Shown here in pieces: positions 15,327 through 26,100 of a stretch of DNA of 64,000 bases; position 1 is the first letter of the stretch, and each line of letters begins with the position of its first letter. The notes beneath the pieces are model-generated. The model worked only from the letters and a program-made list of their open reading frames with translations, made no database searches and was not told where the DNA came from. The position numbers were made by a program, and so were the translations under genes. This DNA is from Siphonodentalium dalli (Eukaryota > Mollusca > Scaphopoda > Gadilida > Siphonodentaliidae), in NCBI GenBank assembly GCA_032622095.1, contig CP136064.1, forward strand, positions 45,647,573-45,711,572, read 5' to 3'.

Positions 15327-16172
15327 GTGTTGTGTTTAAGGAGGCACCCCATTCGTGAATTTTCAAAAATTCTTCATGTCAAACTATCAATATGAAGGAA
15401 AAAATCATGATCATCTATAATGCTATAGTAACACCTGTTTACCTTCACACTATGAGAGATATATGTTCTAATTGTGTAAAAAAAAAAAAATTTAAAGAAA
15501 AAAGAAGTTTGAGAGGAAATATTTGCGAAAAACACAATGCATTATCTGGCTTAGGAATCCAACTATACTCTGTCTACTATCTGAAATCATGACTGTCTGC
15601 GAGAAAATAAAACATTTTTCATTGCATATTTTAGTTTTCTTGTTTTATTTTCTTTAAAAACACTCAGGTGCCTAATAATTGTGTCAGCAGGATTATTAAT
15701 TTTAGAGAAAATTCCCAATGATCACTATTATTTGGCATTGTGAAATAAGAGTGAAATTGACATCACTATTATTAACTTCAGCCTAAAGCCCCACCATCAC
15801 TACTATTGGGCGATCACGATTATGACAGTCTGCGAGAAAATAAAACATTTTTCATTGCATATTTTAGTTTTCTTGTTTTATTTTCTTTAAAAACACTCAG
15901 GTGCCTAATAATTGTGTCAGCAGGATTATTAATTTTAGAGAAAATTCCCAATGATCACTATTATTTGGCATTGTGAAATAAGAGTGAAATTGACATCACT
16001 ATTATTAACTTCAGCCTAAAGCCCCACCAATCACTACTATTAGGCGATCACGATTATTACGTACCTGATCATGAGAGTACATTGGTTATAAAGGATGAGG
16101 ATTTTTTCCTTCAAAGTGATAAGTTTGAAATTGAAATTTTTTGAAAATTCATGAATAGGCCACCTTTTTAAT
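15327..16172. repeat. foldback element around a 233-bp tandem duplication
   Basis: The sequence at about 15327-15430 reappears reverse-complemented at about 16060-16172 (shared pieces include GAATTTTCAAAAA and GAAGGAAAAAATC). Between the arms lie two near-identical 233-bp units. This suggests a foldback or MITE-like element whose interior was duplicated. Short reading frames inside it are not credible genes. It abuts the satellite array. Confidence 0.7.
15591..16057. repeat. two tandem 233-bp copies of a dispersed repeat
   Basis: The unit at 15591-15823 is repeated at 15824-16057 with only a few differences. The same sequence family, containing TTAGGCACCT and AATAATAGTGATC motifs, recurs inverted near 56010-56180 and in part near 23480-23590. 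It is therefore an interspersed family, not a unique local duplication. Confidence 0.85.
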
Positions 16173-16487
16173 ACACCCTAGCAGTATATCAATAGCAGTA
16201 TATCAATATCAAATTGCATATAATCAGCACATTACGAGGTTGAATCATTATTGTAATGCCGGTTGGGTTTTCATGCATCACATAATTTACATCACAAAAG
16301 CTATTGGTATCACTCTGGTGCATTTGGGTGAAATCACCACACAAGCTGAAGTAACGTAATCAACCGAAAGACAGCAATAGGTGTGTAATAAAATATTCTA
16401 TTTCTATAATGGAGAAACTCCTAATTGTTCCTCACCAAGTGGTTGGAAGGTGTGGAAAGGCCTGAGAGTCTATTGGGGGTCGGGGTG

Positions 16488-16741
16488 CAAGCCTTGAAAT
16501 AGTGTGTCTGTCATTTGCAGAATGAGGTCCCCAGAGGGTGAATTTAGTGATGCTACCCCACATAGTGGGCTAGCATCACCAAATTAACCCTCTGGGGACC
16601 TCATTCTGCTTACAACTCAGCAGAAAGAGGTTCCCAGAGGATGAATTTGGTGATGCTAGCCCGCTATGCGGGGTAGCATCACTAAATTCACCCTCTGGGG
16701 ACCTCATTCTGCAAATGACAGACACCCTATTTCAAGGCTTG
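16488..16741. repeat. nested palindrome (fourfold inverted repeat)
   Basis: A large palindrome runs from AAGCCTTGAAAT to ATTTCAAGGCTT with an 8-nt centre. Each arm is itself a palindrome (16518-16608 and 16621-16711), bounded by CAGAATGAGGTCCCCAG and its complement and folding around GTGATGCTA/TAGCATCAC. It is probably a non-autonomous DNA transposon. I could not fix a target-site duplication. Confidence 0.8.
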
Positions 16742-17045
16742 TTGGGGTGTCCAACTTAGAATTTCTAATTTCCCTCCACCCCCACACTTTGAACAAGTTC
16801 AGGAAATTCCATTTACAACCACTCATTGTCTTGACAAATCATGGTAGATATCAGCTGGAATCAACGGAGAAATAAGAAACACTTCCTGGTGATTTATGTT
16901 AAGAAAACATAGTCAAGTTTCCGATGGAGGGAGCAAATAAAATAAACATGCAGTCCCTAATATTAAAGAAACGTGCAGGGTGGAAATTTTCTATGAGAAT
17001 TAATAAAGGTGCATGTATGTTTCTTTGGAACACTAGATTACCTAC

Positions 17046-17114
17046 CTGATCTTCATTCTTCTTTATGTATTGATCTCTCAATCTCTCTAACTCACTGATG
17101 TCCTCTTTCATTTT
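17046..17114 (-). CDS. CCDC150-like exon 14 (codons 797-819)
   Basis: This is a 23-codon coiled-coil exon (KMKEDISELERLRDQYIKKN...). The acceptor ends TTTGCAG and the donor is CAG|GTAGGT. It is in phase 0 with exon 13. The intact donor shows it is not the terminal exon. No convincing continuation is seen between 15262 and 17045. Confidence 0.8.
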
Positions 17115-20100
17115 CTGCAAAGTTCGAAGGTCACATTCAAAATATTGGGCAGGACTGATAAGTAATGATTTAATATTTTTTATAAAATTAATCAAAGTGT
17201 TATATCTTCTAATTTTAATAATAATAATATTGTCCAAAATTAATATCTTCCTCAATACATTTTCAAAAAGATAGTAAAGATTTTAACAATCTTAAGAGTT
17301 AACCCTTTACCCAACAAACCGGCCAAAACCGGCCAAATAAAGCTTCAACAGCCTAAAATATCTTCGGTCTGTCTCAATAGAACCATACAAATATGGATAT
17401 CATTGGAACCGGCTCCTTGACCACATTGTGATAGCTACAGTTATGCCCTGTGCCAATGCATTCTCTTATATATGCGAGTCGACCATAGGTCGCCTCGCAT
17501 ATATAAGAGAATGCATTGGCCTAAAAAAAATCTTTTTTTAACACTTTTTACCATTTTTACTTACATTCTTTAACAATTTTATAATTTTTAATGTGTTAAG
17601 CCAATGCATTCTCTTATATATGCGAGGCGACCTATGGTCGACTCGCATATATAAGAGAATGCATTGGCACAGGGCCCTTCTGTTGGGTAAAGGGTTAAGA
17701 GAACAAACATGTAAATCATGCTCTGATTGCGGAGAAGTGTCATTCTCATTGGTCAGCCAAAGGAAAGCAACACAGCTGATATTTTTCCAAACATGTGTGT
17801 GGCTATGTCAAAACAAATTATATTCTCTGTCTCATATTGGTCATGAATATACCCCCTCTCCTTCCTAATCTTATACTTTCAACACAAAATATTGTAAACT
17901 CGTCTGTATAATTACATAATAAAAAAAATAAGAGGATCTTTAATGCTGCACCAGCGTTGCTCCCGTCATGAAAGGGTTGACCCTTTCTTTACTAAATGCT
18001 CATTGACGAGTAGTTTCCTTGGGAAATGTTCACATAATAAGTTCAACAAATGTTGTAGAATTTATTGTCTGAACATTTCGCCCCATGAAACCTTCAGCAC
18101 TTGTATTATCTTTTCGACTAACTGTCATCTGCTAATTTATCCTGAATACCCCTTCAATCTTTATAACTGAATGGGAGAGTCCATTTATTATAGAAAGGGT
18201 TAAATATTATTAAAATATCCTTTACTCTTGGATTTTCCAGTGTGACTACTGCTTGAGTATAGCCAATTTTTAATCACAATGCCATTTACAACAAGGTTAT
18301 TTACCTGCATATTTTCCAGGTTTTCCTCCAACTGTTTCTTGCTATTTTTTAGATATTCCATTTTGTGTTTCTGAGAAGACATCTTCTCCTTGTATTCTTT
18401 CTCTCTGCTCTCAAGTTGAGCATTCTTCTGCCTCAGTTCAGAGTTCACTCTTGCCAATTCCTTATTTCTATCCGATGAATTGTCATTATGCTTTTTGGCC
18501 TGCAACACAAGACACCCACATGTTTTTTTACTGACAACCACACTCACATATCATTATCAGGCAAATTGCCCCTCTGATTTTAAACAAAATATGATTCAGA
18601 ATATCAATTCAGATACCTTGTTGAAACTTGTATTTGAACACCCTATATCAGAGGTAGGCCCTGCAAATTAGGGATTTGCAGTCGAAGAATTGAATAAAAT
18701 ATTGAATGAAATATTTGTATGAGCCCTCGATGTGAATGGTAGCAGCGAGATAAACATTATTTAACCCTTTACCCAACAAAACGGCCAAAACCGGCCAAAT
18801 AAAGCTTCAACAGCCTAAAATATCTTCGGTCTGTCTCAATAGAACCATACAAATATGGATATCATTGGAACCGGCTCCTTGACCACATTGTGATAGTTAC
18901 AGTTATGCCCTGTGCCAATGCATTCTCTTATATATGCGAGTCGACCATAGGTCGCCTCGCATATATAAGAGAATGCATTGGCCTAAAAAAATCTTTTTTT
19001 TAACACTTTTTACCATTTTTTCTTACATTCTTTAACAATTTTATAATTTTTAATGTGTTAAGCCAATGCATTCTCTTATATATGCGAGGCGACCTATGGT
19101 CGACTCGCATATATAAGAGAATGCATTGGCACAGGGCCGTTCTGTTGGGTAAAGGGTTAATTAATTTTAATTTACTACATGTGCATCCAGGAAGTGAGTA
19201 AATACAAGAGTATACAAAATTGTCGGAGGGGTGATGGAGTGCATAACAATTTGAACCATGTTGAAAACTCACAGGCGAACCACTGGAAGTATCAGTCGCA
19301 GAACTATCTTCTCATTTTTGAAATACTAAAAGTCAGTAGAGTTTGTGATTTTATTTTCAGATTTTTAACTTGAAATTCTAAACAAGAACAATTTATTAAT
19401 CAATATGGTTCACAACCATAAAATGTTTTTAATATTTTCTAATGACAGCCTCCTTGAGTATACAATTGTGTGATCAGACAATATCTTTCCATTCCCTGCT
19501 GTCACAGCGTCGGGCTCAATGGTAGTAAGCAATATAGCAAGACAAAAGCAGCAGATTATGCTACAATTTGAGGAGTTATTCTAAAAGATCTAGTTAAATT
19601 TAGATCAAGACATCTTCAACTTGATATTCTAAATACTAAATGTTTGTATGGATCTGTATGGATGGAAAATTTGTGTTATTTTCTACATCCAAGAAGTGGG
19701 TATCCTTTCCCCTTAAAATGGGCTATCAATACACCAAAGCACAACAAAATCCGATGATCCATGCCCATGTTACGAGCTGGATATATGGTTTCATATGGAT
19801 ACAAAATTCAGAAATTCCCAAGTATCTGCTGATTAATCCATATCCGAGCTACAAGTTGAAATGTTCGTACAGAAACAAAATTCAAAAAAGGCCGCTCGGC
19901 CACAGTGTCCCCCGAACCGGTGGCTTCATTTGGAGTGGAGACTTTGTAGAAGTATACTATATGGATAAGACACTTGTGCATTGTCTCATTACTGACATGC
20001 ATACAAATAACCAAATCTTAAAAAAACTCTTAAAGTCAAAATATAACCTCAAATTGGCACAAAATGAAGAAAATTACAAGAAAAATTGAATTTTCTAAGT

Positions 20101-23100
20101 CGAAAAGCCCATAACTCTGAGAAAAATCATCGGATCAAACTCAAATTCGAACTTGACCTGTATCTTGATATGACTGATCCACATAAAAACGGTATTTGCA
20201 ATTAAAGGATCCAAACTTGAGATATCATCCGGAAACCAAAAAAGTGAGAAATGTTCTAAGTAAAAAAAGTCGGAAAAGAGCCACAACTCTCGCAAAAATG
20301 GGTGGAGCATACCCATATTCGAACTTGACCTGTACATAGGGCTGATAAACTCACATACCAAATTTTGTTCAGATATGATCACACAAACTGAAGTTATCAT
20401 TCGGAAACCAGATAATTACCAGTTTCTAAGTAAAAAAAGGGCCATAACTCTCGCAAAAATGGGCGGAGCAAACCCATATTCGAACTTGACCTGTATTTTG
20501 GTCTGATAAACTCACCTATGAAATTTGCTTTTGATCTAATAACCGAAACTAAAGTTATCATCCGGAAACCATTTCCGGACGGACGGACGGACACACGGAT
20601 ACACAGACGGACACCGGCTATTTTAATAGTCCCCCGAATTTTTTTTTTCGGGGGACAAAAATGTTCAAGTCAAACAAGGGCCGTAACTCTGGTAAAAGTG
20701 AATTGACGAAATCTGTAGTAAGTCGGTATCCTTTCGCCTGAGCTGTGCTATCACCATGCCAAAGGACAACAAAATCTGATAAATAACACCCAAGTTATAA
20801 GGTGATATGTTTGGACGGATGGACAGATTGAATCCCCTGTGGACGGCTCGATGGGCTTGTTTACAAATGACTACTTATATGGCAACGGTTGTGTAAAATG
20901 AATATTTATGTGGCAAATTGCGGTCGTATGTACATAGCCACATAACATAGTTCAGATGAACAAAAAAAAATCATCTATTTGGTCTAATCAGCCTATTTAA
21001 TTTTGAAGACTCTCAAAAGTTGGAAACAAAAAGTCCATAGATGTAGATATATAATAATTATAAATAATATTACTTTTTCCTTAAGGGAAGCCCGAAACTG
21101 AACTATATGGATTACGTCTCCGGCCTTGTGTCAATCAGGAGGGTTAAAATTTTATTGCTGTGCCGACCCCACTCACATCCGTGTCCAGATTAGTCTCGCA
21201 TGAATACACCCGCATTCTATCTATTGTCTAGTCAGTTTTTTATTTCCGACTTAATCATGAGATTTGCGAGTCGCGGGGTTGGGAATGGCACCACCATGGG
21301 AGGGATCTATGATAGTTCAGTTTCGGGCTTCCCTTAAGGAAAAAGTAATATTATTTATAAATATTATATTTTTCCGCCAAGGAGAAGCCCTCAACTGAAC
21401 TATATGGATTAGAATGCAAGCCCAGGAGGAGGCACGAGCAATAAAGTTAATTAATATCCAAATTCGATGGGAATGTACTCTTCCGAAACATGATTCATGT
21501 AAATGTGATTTAGTCATGAATCAGATATGATTATGTTACGTGAAAGAGCTCCCAATTCAGATTACGACATTGCTCAAATGTGTACCGCCCGCCCCCCTTG
21601 TTTTTGGAATAAACATCCCAGGTAGTGCCATATAATTCATGCTAGCGAGACAACCGAGCAAGTATAACTTTGCTGCATCCTATTCTCTGTGTTATCTTCT
21701 TCGCTCTCTCGACAGTTCACATTATGAACTGATGTCACATGCAGCCATTGTGTAGGCCATAAGATATCAGAATGCTTATGATACACCAGGGAGCAAATTA
21801 ACTGGAATCGCATCGCGATTTGCCACTGAAATGTGGATACCGGTAATAGCGAGGAATTTCTTTATACATGTATGATGTTATAAAAATGCTATCTAATCAT
21901 GTCAATGTGAGATTATTTGCTAATCAGATATCGAAAGTAAATTGCTCCCTGTGATACACAAACCAGATATAAAAATGATATGCTGCAGATATCATAGCGA
22001 GGTATGAGGTTTCATTATATCATGCCACACATCTGTACTCCAGCCTCGTATAATGTAGAGAGCAGGGAACGCCATCATGATCCAAGGTATCATTGCATAC
22101 CAGTATATATGGGATTAGAGAACACCACTGCGGACTTGATGAACAAGCATAGAAGCATCAGTGATCTATGATGGCGCACATAACGAGTGTCGGGTACATT
22201 TCGAAATGATCAAATGTAGCAGAATGATCAAAATTGCAAAATGACCGGTGAAGGAGTGGCCTGGAGGTATCCCGAAGGTATTACGATTCCAGGAGATTGG
22301 ACCCCATCGTGTGGAGATGTGGGCCACTGCACCGTGGGGAAGAGATAGAAGGCTGGTTGGTGCAGCTCTTGGAGGCACGCAACAAGACTTCCCCACCCAG
22401 ATCATTCAGCCTTTCTTTCCTACCGGTGAAGGAGTGGCCTGGAGGTATCCCTAAGGTATTACGATTCCAGGGGATTGGACCCCATCTTGTGGAGATGTGG
22501 GCCCCTGCACCATGGGGAAGAGTTAGAAGGTTGGTTGGTGCAGCACTTGGAGGCACGCAACAACAAGTCTTCCCCACCCAGATCATTCAGCCTTTCTTTC
22601 CTACCGGTGAAGGAGTGGCCTGGATGTATCCCGAAGGTATTACGATTCCAGGGGATCGACTGGACCCCATCTTGTAATGATGTGGGCCACTGCACCATGG
22701 GGAAGAGTCAGAAGGCCATTTGGCTGGTGCGCTATGTCTAGACTATGAGAGCAAGAGCGTCACGTGACAACGAGTCTACCCCACCCATTTTTCTTTTCTT
22801 CTTCTTTTTCTTTTTTCTTCTTTTTAGAATCCTCGTCCGACAGTGTGCCTGACGACCCACTGTCGACCCGCGATTCTTGCTCATCGTCGTCAAACCTGCC
22901 GACGCCACGCGATGCAGAGAAGCATGTCAAGATCGACGCCAGCCAACAGAATTGGCTGCATCAGGTTGGGATACCAGACTGTGGAAGAGGCCTACTCTGA
23001 AATGGTTCGACGCAAGACAAATGCTCTTGCATTTGGGATAAGTAGCTATGGCCTGTCCAAGGTCACCCCCTCAAATTCTGGGGCATCATCAAGCTGCGCC

Positions 23101-26100
23101 CCCAAGGCCAGAGGGAATAAGTTCTGATGAGCCATTTGATCAGAGGAAGCCCCTTCCATGGAATCCCCCAAATGCAGGTGGTCCTGACCAAACTGGAATA
23201 AATGTCGATGACATACCACTATGATCGCATGACGGCGGAGGAGCAGGCCCGGATGTATCCCGAAGGTATTACGATTCCAGGGGATCGACTGGACCCCATC
23301 TTGTAATGATGTGGGCCACTGCACCATGGGGAAGAGTCAGAAGGCCATTTGGCTGGTGCGCTATGTCTATGAGAGCATAAGCGTCACGTGACAACGAGTC
23401 TTCCCCACCCAGAACAGCCGCCAAAGGCTACTCCCAGGTGCCCAATAAACAGATCTTCGTGGCAGGAATCCAGGCCGAAATCAAAATACTGATGGAAATT
23501 TCACTCTATGTGGAATAATAGTATATCGATGTGAATTTTTTCGAAATTTAATAATCGTATTGCCACTACCATTAGGCACCTGAGAGAAAGGTGCCGGAGC
23601 AATCGCCCGTGAAGATTGGTTTCCCGAATCAACCACTTGCAGCACCCGCCTACCATTGGTTCATACTGCCGTAGCAGGACCTGGGGGGCCAGAACTGGTC
23701 CTGCCCGAGGTAAAGACTGGTACGGTTGCTCAAAGTAGGAAATCATTGACTAATATGCCCTTACCCAACTATAACAAGTAATACACCTGTGAATGAGCAA
23801 CCTGCACGGTGTGTGGCCATCAAATTCGAATCATGTTCGACCGCAAGACATGCTGTTAGTTATAACAAAGCAAGGTTAATATACATAACACAATACAACC
23901 TAGGTTATTGAGTATAAAGTAAGGTTAATATAAAATCACGTTATACCCCTGGCCACGTGATCTTACCTGCTATGACAGGTAAGATACTGTCTTTTCTCGT
24001 ATATGAGGACGATGAGTTCCGAATGCACATAGGCAAGAACTAGGCGGTTTCCGTTAGGAAAGTGCGCTGACAGCGGACGTGAAGATACGAATGCCTTCAT
24101 TTTCGGCATGATTGTATCGAATCGTTTTGTCACATATTAGTGGATATGTGACAATAGACGAAGAGCCATGTCTTGGCCGGTTTCGGAAATATATTGGCAG
24201 TAGATGTGGCAATATAAACGCTGCGCATGTAAGCTCGCTTTAGACATGTAACAATACAAATGCAGTCCTTTCTGATATTCTGCGCAATATAAATGTGTTG
24301 CATGTAACTGCACATCATACACGAGTGAAAGCTATTTGGCAGAATATCGTTTTGATATATGTGGAAATAGAAGTTAGTGAGCCAAGTGATGGTCTCTACT
24401 GGAAAGACTATTGGCAGTGAATCTGGAGCACGTGACAATATGTATTCTTTCTATTTCGCTGTTTGCCGTTATCATTCACTGATGAAACTGCAAAGTATGT
24501 CAGTATTGGGATGAAAACTGTTCACCATATGTAAGCATACTAGTAGTCAGTTCTGACAGCATACATGAGGCCCTGATACGATATGATTGTCATGTACAAT
24601 GTATGGAACTATTACGGCGTGCAATACATTATTGCAAGCTCGCCCACGCCGAGGCATATTAGAGCCTACGGTAAGATGGCTTAGTGTCAGGCCACAAAGT
24701 TTTCACTTCATTGCAGTTGGTGAACAATAGTTCGTAGGAACCCAAACTGTACATACATGGATGTAAAGAATGCAACACAATATTTAGAACGTCAGACAAC
24801 ACATCAATTCGAAGTGTGGTTATATATGTGATAACGAATACCATCCCCCTGTTACGGAGTGTTAGTAACTATTGTACTGATGATACAATGAGTTATATGA
24901 TATTTAATCGTGATAGACAAGGTAGAATTTTCTAAATACCTTGAAGTCGATGTAATGTGTTGTTACATTTGTCATGTGTCTAACAAGACCACGCGCTCAT
25001 ACATACTGGCGGGCGTAGATTCGCAGGTATTGATCGTTAAAACAATATTACAGATCGCTCAGTCGAAAGAAATGTGAATTGTCATCTGATAGTGATAACA
25101 AGTACTATCTTTCGTATTTATTCATGTAAATTATTACAAAGGAGGATATGGCTGTCCTGTGCAACTTTCTGCGAATTAACAGAGCAGTGCCATGTATGAT
25201 TTGGCAGTATACATTAGGATACAAAGCAACGGAACTTACGAAATAACCGAAGCGAGTCGACGGAAACTTATGTAAAGTGAAACACGTGTAGCACGAAATT
25301 AGGAGACATCGCATACCATACTACATTGCGTCCTCAATTGTAAGTCATGATAGTCATCACGCCGTATGTGTGGCACAATATGCACTATGTGGTTTTGCCA
25401 CAAGTAAGCTATGTGCTTCTTTAGTCATTGTCAAGATGGCCATCTTAATTCCAATTGTTGGAAGATAAAGCCGTCTTGAGGAAAACAGAAAACACGGAAA
25501 CAAATTACGGATACAGTGAAACGAAAAAAGTTCCCGTTTCGGATGTGAGAAATATTAATTAACAATCGGGTACAATAAATTGCAAGTTTGTAATATCAAC
25601 AATAAATATTGAGTCGATAAACTCGCAACACAGAAAGATACAACCTTGAGAAAATAGAAACGATCCTGTCCTGGCGAGGAGGAATAAAAACTGACTAGAC
25701 AATAGATAGAATGCGGGTGTATTCATGCGAGACTAATCTGGACACGGATGTGAGTGGGGTCGGCACAGCAATAAAATTTTAACCCTCCTGATTGACACAA
25801 GGCCGGAGACGTAATCCATATAGTTCAGTTGAGGGCTTCTCCTTGGCGGAAAAATCCGTGATCTGTCAACCTATAGGTGTTCGGACTGTTGTGTGGCTAG
25901 TCGTCCAATCATCGGACATGTCAGTTTCTCCAAATCCATTGTCCTAGTTGCTGTATGCAAGTTTTTAAGTTTCAATCAGCTACTTCTGCTATAACTCACA
26001 TGTTCTGATTCTGACATTTTGTCACAATCAACAACTTGATAGCCACATAAAATTTGTATACGCATAATTATTTTAGCCACATAAGTCATAGCCACATATC

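Larger units (their letters stand above)
21362..25858. mobile_element. 4.5-kb terminal-inverted-repeat element without transposase
   Basis: The left terminus at about 21371-21407 (TTCCGCCAAGGAGAAGCCCT) is the reverse complement of 25818-25850. The interior contains a nested hAT MITE, about 180-bp tandem repeats, and exon-like coding fragments in three different frames. A long stretch at 23760-25680 shows no recognisable content. No frame resembles a transposase. This is best read as a large non-autonomous element that has accumulated host-derived sequence. It lies in intron 12 of the CCDC150-like gene. The target duplication is unclear because its left edge abuts the 300-bp relative. Confidence 0.7.

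Noticed and set aside
15262-17045. Terminal exon of the CCDC150-like gene
   Set aside because: I examined the minus strand and found only foldback, palindromic and AT-rich sequence, with no acceptor followed by charged coiled-coil coding sequence.
19640-20089. 149-codon frame on the plus strand
   Set aside because: It lies in a dispersed repeat that is found elsewhere in the window with indels, and has no recognisable domain.
22166-22741. Overlapping open frames of 79-126 codons on both strands
   Set aside because: They follow the tandem repeat of about 180 bp, appear in several frames at once and share no recognisable domain; at most one frame holds a decayed exon.
22966-22978. A 13-nt GT...AG segment that would restore frame between two coding-like pieces
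   Set aside because: It is too short to be spliced as an intron; a small deletion or insertion in a decayed exon is a better explanation.
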